Positions 6,263 to 14,127 are shown, counted from the stretch's first letter. The stretch: DNA of 14,453 nucleotides from Halomarinibacterium sp041392205 (GCA_041392205.1 JAWKMO010000029.1:1-14453); one strand, 5' to 3'. Notes: generated from the letters alone by a model not told the origin. Made by a program: numbers and translations.

Positions 6263-8104
6263 ATGCGGATAATTTTTCTATCGATTCTTTTTTTTAAAAT
6301 TCATCTTTTGTTTGGGCAAGTAGCTTCAAACGACACTTTATTGCTAAAAAAAATGAACGAACAGTTAGAATTTGCAGATCAATTTTATAAGACCAATATA
6401 GATAGTGCTTTGTTTTATTTAGAAAAGATAAAGCCGGATATTCTCTCGTATGGTGATATAAACTTAATTGCCAAGACAAGGTTATACGAATCAAAATTTT
6501 TGCTTTTTAAACCTAACTACAAAGAAGTTATAGAAGTATTAAAGCCAAATATTGCTAATAGAAAAAAACTTGACTCTTTTTTACTTGGAAAAACCTACCA
6601 TAATATGGCACAAGCGTACCGTTTTTTGTCGAGACCGGACAGTGCTGTTTCAAATCACATTATTGCATTAAAAATTTTTGAAAAATTGAATGCAAGAAAA
6701 GAAATAGCAAATACCTATCTATCATTAGGGGTTATTTATTCCAAACTGGGTAATACCGAACTGAAGGAAGATTTTTATAATAAATCTCTTTTATATTCCA
6801 GCGATACCGAAATTACTAAAAAGCATTCTGAATTTTTTGCTACTGCTTCTGAAAAACCGATTGAGGAGCGATCTATTGAATTTTCATTGGATATTGTAAA
6901 AATGGCCGAGGCTCAAAATGATGAACGGTTAATGACCATTGCTTATGCAGACATAAAAAATGAATATTTAAAGTTAAATAATTATAATAAGGCCCTAGAA
7001 TACGCCCAAAAGGAATTATCCCTTAGAGAAAAAACAAAATTCAATTCTGCAGTTTCGCTCACACAGTATTTTATTGCAGATATTTATAATACACAAGGGA
7101 AGTACTCAATGGCCGAAAAGGAATTCAAAATTGCGTTGCAACAAGCTTCAGACAGTTTGAAATTAAACATATTTAAAAAACTAAAAGAGATATATGTAAG
7201 AAGCAATAACTTTAAAGAAGCCCTTGTCATGGAGGGAAATTACGCTACTTTAAAAGACAGTATATATTTGAAAAACACCGAATCTTCCATCGCAGAAATT
7301 ACCGAGAAATACAAAAACGACCTCAATCAAGAACAAATAAAAGTCTTAGGAGTTGAAAATGAACTCAAAGAAAATAAAATTAAAAATCAGCAAATAGGAA
7401 TTTGGGCGGGTGCTTTGGTTTTTTTACTGTTTTTGGTAGTTGGGTTTTTAATGTATAAAAATTACAAATCCAAACAGGAGTTACAATATTCACAACTCAA
7501 TTTTAGACTCCTTCAAACACAATTAAATCCACACTTTATGTTCAATGCCTTAAACAGTATTGGGTTGCAATTAAAAGACAAAAATGCAACCAAACATATT
7601 ACTTCTTATAGTGATTTAATGCGTTCCATTTTAAAAGGTTCCAATCAAGATTTTGTTTCCTTAAAAGAAGAAATTTCTTTCATTGAAAAATATTTAACTA
7701 TTCAGCAATTGGTCCATCATAATGCCTTTACATTTAAAATATTTGCACAAGAAGATATAGACCCGCATTATATAAAAATTCCGGCCATGCTTACACAACC
7801 TTTTGTTGAAAATGCCATTGTTCATGGAGTTAATACTAAAGAAAATGGGTTTATTGAAGTTGCGTATGAGTTAAAAGAAGAAAAAGTGATTATTTTTATA
7901 AAAGATAATGGAAGCGGTTTTGAAACCATTCCAGATATGGGAAGAAAAAATTTACACCAATCTATGGGAACTAAAATTACTGAAGAGCGCATAAAAAATT
8001 ACAAAAAGCTTCACAATTTTAATATTGAGATGAACACCATTTCTGAAAAAAATAAAGGGCTTGTAGTAGAAATTTCTTTTCCGTTAGAATATTTTAAAAG
8101 ATGA
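6263..8104 (+). CDS. TPR-containing LytS-type sensor histidine kinase
   Basis: A 613-residue inner-membrane kinase. A signal peptide or anchor (1-19) leads into a periplasmic alpha-helical region (about 25-330) with TPR-like repeats, for example LGKTYHNMAQAYR at 108-120 and YNKALEYAQKELSLREK at 241-257. A coiled-coil stretch follows (about 335-376), then one transmembrane helix (379-398). The cytoplasmic kinase belongs to the His_kinase (PF06580) class: QTQLNPHFMFNALNSI holds the phospho-acceptor H424, followed by PFVENAIVHG (513-522, N box), DNGSGF (548-553, G box) and MGTKITEERI. It overlaps the regulator gene by 4 bp (ATGA), so the two are translationally coupled and form a cognate pair. 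No ligand domain other than the TPRs is evident; the signal may be a protein or peptide in the periplasm. Confidence 0.93.
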   Translation: MRIIFLSILFFKIHLLFGQVASNDTLLLKKMNEQLEFADQFYKTNIDSALFYLEKIKPDILSYGDINLIAKTRLYESKFLLFKPNYKEVIEVLKPNIANRKKLDSFLLGKTYHNMAQAYRFLSRPDSAVSNHIIALKIFEKLNARKEIANTYLSLGVIYSKLGNTELKEDFYNKSLLYSSDTEITKKHSEFFATASEKPIEERSIEFSLDIVKMAEAQNDERLMTIAYADIKNEYLKLNNYNKALEYAQKELSLREKTKFNSAVSLTQYFIADIYNTQGKYSMAEKEFKIALQQASDSLKLNIFKKLKEIYVRSNNFKEALVMEGNYATLKDSIYLKNTESSIAEITEKYKNDLNQEQIKVLGVENELKENKIKNQQIGIWAGALVFLLFLVVGFLMYKNYKSKQELQYSQLNFRLLQTQLNPHFMFNALNSIGLQLKDKNATKHITSYSDLMRSILKGSNQDFVSLKEEISFIEKYLTIQQLVHHNAFTFKIFAQEDIDPHYIKIPAMLTQPFVENAIVHGVNTKENGFIEVAYELKEEKVIIFIKDNGSGFETIPDMGRKNLHQSMGTKITEERIKNYKKLHNFNIEMNTISEKNKGLVVEISFPLEYFKR

Positions 8105-8838
8105 CTGTAAGCTGTTTAATAATTGAAGATGATGTAGCGCAAAATGAAGCTAATAAGCAATCTTTATTACAGCATTTTCCAGAAGTAACTACCATTCAGC
8201 AAGCGCATAGTTGCAAAGAAGCTTCAGAAATTATTGGAAATAACCAATTCGATTTTCTTATTGTAGATATACATCTAGGTGATGGGAATATATTTGACCT
8301 ACTAGAAAGTTTAAAGAACCTTCCTTTTAAAATTATTTTTACCACTTCTTACAGTGACTATGCAATTGATGCTTTTAAATTTAGTGCTTTGGGATATTTG
8401 TTAAAGCCTTTTACTGAAGAAGCTTTTTGCAAAGAGGTGAAAAAAACGATTGCAATTGTTCATCAGGAAGAGTATCATAAACAAATGGAGGTCTTCTTTT
8501 ACAACCTTAAAAACAAAGAAACTTCTAAAAGGATAATTTTAAAAAATCACGATTTAATCCATGTGGTTGAAATGGATTCTATTTTATATGCTCAAGCAGA
8601 CAGTAACTATACACACTTTTTTTGTGAAGATAGAAAGATACTGGTTTCAAAATCCCTAAGAACCTTTGAAGATCAATTAGTAGATCATCATTTTTTCCGT
8701 TGCCATCATTCTTATTTGGTCAATTTGAAGAAAATAAAAGCACTCCATAAATCGGGAGACGCCATTATTTTAACTGATGAGACTTCCGTTCCGGTGGCAA
8801 GTAGTAAGAAAAAAATACTCTACGAGCTTATAAGTTAA
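8101..8838 (+). CDS. LytTR-family response regulator
   Basis: A 245-residue cytoplasmic transcription regulator. The receiver domain (about 3-120) has the acidic pair E9-D10-D11, phospho-acceptor D56 (LIVDIHL), the TTS switch at 81-83 and K102 in YLLKPF. The LytTR DNA-binding domain (about 143-243) shows the typical VVEMDSILYAQADSNYTHFF, FEDQLVDHHFFRCHHSYLVNL (H203 where many members have Arg) and a closing VPVASSKKKIL strand. It overlaps the kinase gene by 4 bp and should be phosphorylated by that kinase. Immediately downstream are GTT-centred direct repeats that fit the LytTR recognition consensus, upstream of the exported barrel-protein gene, which makes that gene the probable target. Confidence 0.95.
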   Translation: MTVSCLIIEDDVAQNEANKQSLLQHFPEVTTIQQAHSCKEASEIIGNNQFDFLIVDIHLGDGNIFDLLESLKNLPFKIIFTTSYSDYAIDAFKFSALGYLLKPFTEEAFCKEVKKTIAIVHQEEYHKQMEVFFYNLKNKETSKRIILKNHDLIHVVEMDSILYAQADSNYTHFFCEDRKILVSKSLRTFEDQLVDHHFFRCHHSYLVNLKKIKALHKSGDAIILTDETSVPVASSKKKILYELIS

Positions 8839-8871
8839 TTTACAGTTGCTTTCTTAATACTTTCAGTTACG
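8831..8871 (+). promoter_or_regulatory. Phased LytTR-type binding repeats
   Basis: Three 9-mers resemble the published LytTR half-site [TA][AC][CA]GTTN[AG][TG]. TAAGTTAAT (8831-8839, spanning the regulator's stop codon) matches fully. ACAGTTGCT (8842-8850) and TCAGTTACG (8863-8871) each miss only position 8. The GTT cores begin at 8834, 8845 and 8866, so they are 11 and 21 bp apart, on one helix face. The last two are separated by 12 bp, the classic spacing for a LytTR dimer. They lie about 57 and 78 bp upstream of a predicted transcription start of the barrel-protein gene, a normal activator position. Confidence 0.5.
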
Positions 8872-8877
8872 CATTGA

Positions 8878-8893
8878 GAGTGGTTAACTACTC
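8878..8893. repeat. 16-bp near-perfect palindrome upstream of barrel-protein gene
   Basis: GAGTGGTTAACTACTC pairs at seven of eight positions, the exception being one G-T pair. It lies between the LytTR-type repeats and the putative -7 element, around -46 to -31 from the predicted start. It could be an operator for a second regulator or part of the LytTR site, since it contains GGTTAAC. Confidence 0.4.
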
Positions 8894-8909
8894 ATTTAAT
8901 CCCTATTGT

Positions 8910-8917
8910 TATACTTG
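8910..8917 (+). promoter_or_regulatory. Putative -7 element of barrel-protein gene
   Basis: TATACTTG differs at one fixed position from TAnnTTTG. No TTTG is found 19-20 bp upstream, which would fit an activator-dependent promoter. The leader to the ATG at 8959 would be about 35 nt. Confidence 0.3.
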
Positions 8918-8958
8918 GAGCCTTACCTTGTAATCTATAAACAAAAAAAGTATAGGTT

Positions 8959-10389
8959 ATGAAAGCACTAATTAAATTAGGTTCTATTTTTATAATGATA
9001 ATATTCTCTTCTCACCATGCAATTTGTTATTCACAAGACAATAACAGTCAGGATGAAATGCTTAAAAAAGACTGGGAACAAACAAAAAAATCATTTTATG
9101 ATCTAATGAAGCAAATTGAATGGGGAAATTTTTCCGCATTTGAGGACGAAAAAAATTTGGTTTGTAAACAAGACCTCATGGAAAAAGTAAAAAATTTTAA
9201 AACACCGGACGAATATCAAACTTCAACCGAATTTGAGGCTTACGAAGCGTTACATCTATTTGTGAACTTACAATATTCTGCTACTAATGATTCCTTTCTT
9301 CAAAATGTAGATTTTTCTAATTTCCCTTTTGCAACTTACCCTAAAAGAGCCAAGATATTAAGTTTTCTCACAAGTTCAAAAACAGTAGAGGAGTTTACGG
9401 AAAAGGTTTTAAATAAAGCACCTCATACTTCAAATGACAAGTTTATTTTGGAATACATATATAGTGATTATAATAAAATAAAAAGCGGAAACGTAACAGC
9501 TAGCAGAAACGAATATACCATTGATAATTGCAATTATGTTATTTATATGGGAGTTCGATTAAAAGAAATGAATCTGCAAAAAAATAAACTTATTTGGGAA
9601 GCAAGTATATGGCAAGGAAAAGTGAAGTGTGATTGTAACAAGGAAGCTAATGGACAAGAGTTAAAATCTGCCGAAGTTATCATTACCGTAGATTTTGAAT
9701 CTGAGATTGTTGATAATAACTTTTTAAAATTAAATTTTAATAAATTTTCACCTTCAAAAGTCCGAGTGCTTAACTATGAATGTTGCCCAAAGCAGGAAAA
9801 TCCTGAAGAGGATAAATCCAGTAAAGATGACCACGGCTATTATAACCCCAATAATTCTGAACAGGAATGTTGTGCCGTAGCGACTAGTCCTTGGTATGTG
9901 GGAGTTTATCCATCCATTACTCTAACCAATAATTTTGAAGATACACATATAGGTATTGGCGCCGATATTGGATATCAAGTAGGAAGTATTTTTGGAGAAA
10001 ACCCATTCTACGTTGGTTTGGGGGCTAGTTATGTTACCGGAAGTTTTCAAAATGGGGATGTAACCGACAATACATTTAGCGGAATGGCTTTTGCCGAAAA
10101 TTGGATTAAAATTGCTCCTTGTGTAAATTTTACACAAAAATTATATGGTTCGTATGGAACGGGTGGTGTAACATCTTTTGAAAATGAGTATGATTCTATA
10201 ACGGTAAAAGGAGGAGTACAATTGGGATTTGTGTTTTCCCTTTCCGAAAGTGTTTCTATAAAGGGTCAAGGCGATGTTTTTACTCTTGGTTCTACAGAAT
10301 ATCAATATGAATTTGGGGATACAAAGGAAGATATTGGGACTTTCAGCGCTCCAAGCAGTTATAGTTTAGGGTTGCTATTTAATTTTTAG
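8959..10389 (+). CDS. Exported protein with unknown N-domain and C-terminal outer-membrane beta-barrel
   Basis: 476 residues; I do not recognise a named family. Residues 1-26 are a signal peptide; C23 is not in a proper lipobox, so this is probably not a lipoprotein. Residues about 27-275 form a soluble, mixed alpha/beta region (helical first half rich in Lys, Asp and Glu, later strands such as NYVIYMGVRLKEM). A cysteine-rich hinge follows: CDC at 224-226, CC at 275-276, an acidic, Asn-rich linker, and CC at 304-305. Residues about 311-476 look like a small, roughly eight-stranded barrel of alternating aromatic and glycine strands ending in LGLLFNF, the terminal-Phe signal for outer-membrane insertion. 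It follows the LytTR regulator by 120 bp, behind LytTR-type repeats, and is closed by a strong terminator. It is probably the output gene of that two-component system; function unknown. Confidence 0.72.
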   Translation: MKALIKLGSIFIMIIFSSHHAICYSQDNNSQDEMLKKDWEQTKKSFYDLMKQIEWGNFSAFEDEKNLVCKQDLMEKVKNFKTPDEYQTSTEFEAYEALHLFVNLQYSATNDSFLQNVDFSNFPFATYPKRAKILSFLTSSKTVEEFTEKVLNKAPHTSNDKFILEYIYSDYNKIKSGNVTASRNEYTIDNCNYVIYMGVRLKEMNLQKNKLIWEASIWQGKVKCDCNKEANGQELKSAEVIITVDFESEIVDNNFLKLNFNKFSPSKVRVLNYECCPKQENPEEDKSSKDDHGYYNPNNSEQECCAVATSPWYVGVYPSITLTNNFEDTHIGIGADIGYQVGSIFGENPFYVGLGASYVTGSFQNGDVTDNTFSGMAFAENWIKIAPCVNFTQKLYGSYGTGGVTSFENEYDSITVKGGVQLGFVFSLSESVSIKGQGDVFTLGSTEYQYEFGDTKEDIGTFSAPSSYSLGLLFNF

Positions 10390-10396
10390 AGTTTAA

Positions 10397-10427
10397 AAAA
10401 AAACGCCAATATTTTTGGCGTTTTTTT
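10397..10427 (+). terminator. Strong intrinsic terminator after barrel-protein gene
   Basis: A 13-bp perfect stem (10397-10409 with 10415-10427), with a CGCC/GGCG core flanked by A and T runs and a 5-nt loop. It begins 8 bp after the TAG at 10387-10389 and ends in seven T residues. The A-run on the other arm would let it work in both directions, but no minus-strand gene needs it. Confidence 0.92.
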
Positions 10428-10439
10428 ATTGTGTAAATG

Positions 10440-10452
10440 GGAATTTAATTCC
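10440..10452. repeat. Inverted repeat over the pdhB -33 region
   Basis: GGAATTTAATTCC has 6-bp arms around one central base. It covers the place where the -33 element of the pdhB promoter should be, where no TTTG is found. It is a candidate activator or repressor site. Confidence 0.3.
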
Positions 10453-10471
10453 GCAAAAAGATAAATAGTGT

Positions 10472-10479
10472 TATTTTTG
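10472..10479 (+). promoter_or_regulatory. pdhB -7 promoter element
   Basis: TATTTTTG is a full match to the Bacteroidota -7 consensus TAnnTTTG, 42 bp before the pdhB ATG, giving a predicted leader of about 35 nt. A matching -33 TTTG is absent (TTCC at 10449-10452). The preceding TAGTGT also precedes the kinase promoter's -7 element. Confidence 0.5.
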
Positions 10480-10484
10480 TTTTT

Positions 10485-10500
10485 CCTAAAAAATTTTAGG
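10485..10500. repeat. Inverted repeat at the predicted pdhB transcript start
   Basis: CCTAAAA and TTTTAGG flank two A residues. If transcription starts near 10486, this would be an operator at the start site or a hairpin at the extreme 5' end of the mRNA. The tight centre favours a DNA site over an RNA hairpin. Confidence 0.3.
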
Positions 10501-10521
10501 GATAACAATTGAACTACTAGA

Positions 10522-11502
10522 ATGAAAACAATCCAATTTAGAGAAGCTATTTGTGAGGCGATGAGCGAAGAAATGCGTCGCGATGAAACCATATATTTAA
10601 TGGGGGAAGAAGTTGCAGAGTATAATGGAGCTTATAAAGCCAGTAAAGGAATGCTAGACGAGTTTGGTGCGAAGCGAGTGATTGATACTCCCATTGCCGA
10701 ACTTGGCTTTGCAGGAATAGCAGTAGGTTCAGCCATGAACGGTAACCGCCCTATTGTAGAATTTATGACCTTTAATTTCTCTTTGGTAGGGATTGACCAA
10801 ATTATCAATAATGCGGCTAAAATTCGTCAAATGAGTGGAGGTCAATTTAATTGCCCCATTGTGTTTCGGGGTCCTACAGCTTCGGCAGGTCAATTAGCCG
10901 CTACGCACTCACAAGCTTTTGAGAGTTGGTATGCCAATTGTCCCGGTTTAAAAGTAGTGGTGCCTAGCAACCCAGCAGATGCCAAAGGATTATTAAAAAG
11001 TGCCATAAGAGATAACGACCCTGTCATTTTTATGGAAAGCGAACAAATGTATGGGGATAAAGGCGAAGTGCCAGAAGGAGAGTATTTAATTCCATTAGGA
11101 GTTGCTGAAATTAAGCGTGAAGGAAAAGATGTGACCATTGTTTCCTTCGGAAAAATTATTAAAGAAGCGTATGCAGCCGCCGATGCATTAGCAGAAGAAG
11201 GGATCGAATGTGAAATTATTGACCTTCGTACGGTGCGCCCTATGGACCATAAAACCATTCTTGAGTCTGTTAAAAAAACCAATAGATTGGTAATTCTTGA
11301 AGAAGCTTGGCCTTTTGGAAATGTAGCTACCGAAATAACCTACCAAGTACAGTCGCAAGCATTTGATTATTTGGATGCACCCATTATTAAATTGAATACT
11401 GCCGATACTCCAGCACCCTATTCGCCAGTTTTATTGGAAGAATGGTTGCCTAATAGGAAGGATGTAGTAAAAGCTGTTAAAAAGGTGCTCTATAAAGATT
11501 AA
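10522..11502 (+). CDS. pdhB: Pyruvate dehydrogenase complex E1 component, beta subunit
   Basis: Pairs with E1 alpha to form the thiamine-diphosphate enzyme that decarboxylates pyruvate and acetylates the lipoyl group of E2, feeding acetyl-CoA to the TCA cycle. The 326 residues closely follow mitochondrial and alphaproteobacterial E1 beta. MGEEVAEYNGAYKASKG at 27-43 holds the cofactor-site Glu, RVIDTPIAELGFAGIAVG is at 52-69, EFMTFNF at 80-86, THSQAFESWYANCPGLKVV at 128-146 contains the active-site His H129, and the transketolase C-terminal domain spans about 195-318 (DLRTVRPMD, LEEAWPFGNVATEI). pdhA and the E2 and E3 genes are not adjacent; the gene has its own -7 element and stands alone. 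It is followed after 55 bp, without a visible terminator, by the DUF5686 gene, so read-through is possible. Confidence 0.95.
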   Translation: MKTIQFREAICEAMSEEMRRDETIYLMGEEVAEYNGAYKASKGMLDEFGAKRVIDTPIAELGFAGIAVGSAMNGNRPIVEFMTFNFSLVGIDQIINNAAKIRQMSGGQFNCPIVFRGPTASAGQLAATHSQAFESWYANCPGLKVVVPSNPADAKGLLKSAIRDNDPVIFMESEQMYGDKGEVPEGEYLIPLGVAEIKREGKDVTIVSFGKIIKEAYAAADALAEEGIECEIIDLRTVRPMDHKTILESVKKTNRLVILEEAWPFGNVATEITYQVQSQAFDYLDAPIIKLNTADTPAPYSPVLLEEWLPNRKDVVKAVKKVLYKD

Positions 11503-11557
11503 CACACTTATTTACCGTATTTTCCGTTTTCCAAATCGAAGAATCCATGCCTTTGCC

Positions 11558-14038
11558 ATGAAGCAAATATTACTTTTATGTTTCTTATTTTTAAGTATTC
11601 CTTTGCTTTGCCAAACCAAAGTAAGTGGTACTGTTAAAGATAATTTTGGAGAGCCCGTTGCGTTTGCCAATGTTATTTTTAAAGACTCCAATGAAGGTAC
11701 CATAACTGATGAAAATGGGCGCTTCTACCTAGAAAGTATCCATAACCACGATGCCCTTTGGGTATCTTTTGTAGGATATAAATTAAATACTTTTCCGCTT
11801 TCCAAAAAAGTAAGTTATAATCTTGAAATTATTTTAGAAGAAGAAGTAGAATCATTAGGTGAAGTAGTGGTATTTTCGGGGAAAACCTCAAAAAAAGATA
11901 ATCCAGCGATTGTAATTCTCCGAAAAATATGGGAAAATAGAAGGCAAAATGGTGTCAAAAAGTTCCAACAATATGAATATGATAAATACGAAAAGCTGGA
12001 ATTCGATTTAAACACCATCGATTCTTCCCTTATAAAAAGTAAAATTTTTAAAGGAATGGAGTTTGTCTGGGAACAAATAGACACCTCCAAAGTTACGGGA
12101 AATAGTTATCTCCCTATTTTTATTAATGAGGCCTATTCTAAGGTGTATGGTGATAATCTTTTAAAAGAAGAAAAGGAAATTCTAGAAGGAAATAAAAATA
12201 GCGGATTTGAAAATAATCAAACACTTATTGCCTTTGTAAAAGATTTGTATAAAGAGTACGATGTGTATGATAATTACTTAAAATTTTTCGACAAAGCCTT
12301 TACCAGCCCGCTTTCACGAACTGGGATTGATGTCTATAATTATGTGCTTCTAGACAGTGCTTATCGCGATAATAAATGGTGCTATAATATTGTGTATTAC
12401 CCTCGTCGTAAAAACGAACTTACATTTAAAGGCGATTTTTGGGTAAATGATAGTACCTGGGCCATTAAGGAAATAAACCTTCAGGCAAGTAAAAGTGCCA
12501 ACTTAAACTGGGTGCGCGAAGTCTATATTGAACAGGAATTTGAAGTGTTAAACGATTCTATCTTCCTTATTACACGCGATTATTTTTTAAGCGATTTCAG
12601 CCTTCGAAAAAAAGAAAAAGCGCAAGGAATTTATGGTAAACGAACTACATTATACGATAAGTACCAATTCGATATTCCAAAAGATAAAAGCTTTTATATC
12701 GAACAGGTAGATCCTTATAATGAAGAAATATATAATCGGGATGATGCCTTTTGGGAAGAACGCCGAATGGAAAAATTGAGTAAGGACGAAAAAGGAGTGT
12801 ATGAAATGTTAGATACCTTAAAAACGGTTCCTCGTTTTAAAACTCTTTACAATATTGGCGCTACGCTTGCTTCTGGATATTATCAAATAGGAAATGTGGA
12901 TGTGGGGCCTGTGTTTTCTATTTTTGGTTTTAATGAAGCCGAAGGCTTACGTATTCGTTTGGGTGGAAGAACCTATTTTGGACAAAATGACCTTTGGCGT
13001 TTAGAAGTTTTTGGAGCTTATGGCTTCAAGGATCGAAGGTTTAAACATGGCATTTCGGGGAAATGGTTACTGGACCGAAAATCGCGTTTTACCATTTTTG
13101 CAGGAAACAGAAAAGATGTCGAGCAAACAGGAGCAAGTTTAACTAATAGCAATGATGTTTTAGGAAGGAATCTGGCTTCGTCATCTTTAATAACAGTGGG
13201 AGCCAACGATAAACTCACTCGTGTTAATCTTACTGCAGCTGGGTTTTCTATAGACCCAGTTAAAAATTTTCAAATTCGAGTTACGGGTACTTTTAGGACC
13301 TTAGAATCGGCAACAGAAACCTTTAGTTTGGCCTATTTTGATGAAAATGGGGTAGTTCAAAAAAGCATTTCTCAACCCGAAATAGACTTTGGATTGTATT
13401 ATTCTCCCAACCGAAAAACATCGGGATATGGGGTAGAACAAACCATCATTAATGATGGGGATTTCCCCACCTTTTATTTGGGATACACCAAAGGATTGAA
13501 GGATGTATTAGGAGGAGACTTTGATTATTCCCGATTACAAGGGTTGTACTTTCAACCGTGGAATATAGGGGGTATTGGTAGGTTATATACAACCGTAGAA
13601 GCAGGGAAGATATTTGATCCGGTTCCTTTGGGATTATTAAGCCCTATCCCAGGAAACCAAACCTTGTTTAGTATTTATAATTCTTTTACAAACCTAGATT
13701 TTTACGAATTTGTAAGTGATACCTATATAAGTATGCACATGCAACATAATTTTGGTGGGCGATTGTTTTCAAGAATTCCTTGGATTAGGAAATTAAATTT
13801 ACGTGAAATAGTTGGGGTGCGTGCGGCTTATGGTGCACTTTCGGATGAAAACATTGCATTGAATGCTCCCAATGGATTGTTGTTACAAGCACCCACCAAA
13901 GGCTATTGGGAATGGAGCGTGGGGGTAGGTAACATCTTTAAAATTTTTCGCATCGATTTCAACTTTAGAGGGAACTATCTGGACAACCCAGACGCTCGAA
14001 GGTTTGGGGTAACAGGAGAATTTGGGTTTTCGTTTTAA
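11558..14038 (+). CDS. CarboxypepD_reg-like / DUF5686 outer-membrane protein
   Basis: An 826-residue exported protein. After the signal peptide (1-19, ending LLCQ) comes a carboxypeptidase-regulatory-like beta-sandwich (about 20-95: VSGTVKDNFGEPVAFANVIF, GTITDENGRFYLE, VSFVGYK). LGEVVVFSG at 100-108 resembles the segment linking this domain to the plug in SusC-type TonB receptors, but no plug domain follows. The remainder matches the Bacteroidota family DUF5686: NPAIVILRKIWENR, the tyrosine-rich FQQYEYDKYEKLEF, and a long C-terminal half of beta-strand-rich sequence ending in TGEFGFSF, as expected for an outer-membrane barrel. The family has no firmly established function; roles in envelope biogenesis or transport have been supposed. 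ATG at 11558 is preferred because the signal peptide begins there; an ATG at 11547 is out of frame. Confidence 0.88.
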   Translation: MKQILLLCFLFLSIPLLCQTKVSGTVKDNFGEPVAFANVIFKDSNEGTITDENGRFYLESIHNHDALWVSFVGYKLNTFPLSKKVSYNLEIILEEEVESLGEVVVFSGKTSKKDNPAIVILRKIWENRRQNGVKKFQQYEYDKYEKLEFDLNTIDSSLIKSKIFKGMEFVWEQIDTSKVTGNSYLPIFINEAYSKVYGDNLLKEEKEILEGNKNSGFENNQTLIAFVKDLYKEYDVYDNYLKFFDKAFTSPLSRTGIDVYNYVLLDSAYRDNKWCYNIVYYPRRKNELTFKGDFWVNDSTWAIKEINLQASKSANLNWVREVYIEQEFEVLNDSIFLITRDYFLSDFSLRKKEKAQGIYGKRTTLYDKYQFDIPKDKSFYIEQVDPYNEEIYNRDDAFWEERRMEKLSKDEKGVYEMLDTLKTVPRFKTLYNIGATLASGYYQIGNVDVGPVFSIFGFNEAEGLRIRLGGRTYFGQNDLWRLEVFGAYGFKDRRFKHGISGKWLLDRKSRFTIFAGNRKDVEQTGASLTNSNDVLGRNLASSSLITVGANDKLTRVNLTAAGFSIDPVKNFQIRVTGTFRTLESATETFSLAYFDENGVVQKSISQPEIDFGLYYSPNRKTSGYGVEQTIINDGDFPTFYLGYTKGLKDVLGGDFDYSRLQGLYFQPWNIGGIGRLYTTVEAGKIFDPVPLGLLSPIPGNQTLFSIYNSFTNLDFYEFVSDTYISMHMQHNFGGRLFSRIPWIRKLNLREIVGVRAAYGALSDENIALNAPNGLLLQAPTKGYWEWSVGVGNIFKIFRIDFNFRGNYLDNPDARRFGVTGEFGFSF

Positions 14039-14056
14039 ATTCTTCACTATTATTAA

Positions 14057-14087
14057 TTTCCAATCCCAATCAATTTTACTACTTTTG
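14057..14087 (+). promoter_or_regulatory. Promoter of hppA
   Basis: TTTC (14057-14060), 19-nt spacer, then TACTTTTG (14080-14087), a full match to the Bacteroidota -7 element TAnnTTTG with the standard spacing. The -33 element has one mismatch from TTTG. The predicted transcript leader is about 34 nt before the ATG at 14128. Confidence 0.55.
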
Positions 14088-14127
14088 CCCTCGCAATTTT
14101 TGAAACCATTATACTAAATAATCAACT

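Noticed and set aside
8959..9030. Lipoprotein signal at C23 of the barrel protein
   Set aside because: The residues before the Cys (HAI) do not fit a lipobox, and the protein ends in an outer-membrane barrel, so a normal signal peptide is more likely.
10386..10592. Minus-strand ORF across the terminator and pdhB start
   Set aside because: It would translate the hairpin terminator and the promoter region; its lysine/phenylalanine-rich end comes from the A/T runs.
11558..11900. SusC/TonB-dependent receptor
   Set aside because: The N-terminal CarboxypepD_reg domain and LGEVVV segment are similar, but no plug domain follows and the rest matches DUF5686.
14039..14127. Terminator after the DUF5686 gene
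   Set aside because: No inverted repeat with T-run was found in the 89-bp gap; only the hppA promoter is supported there.
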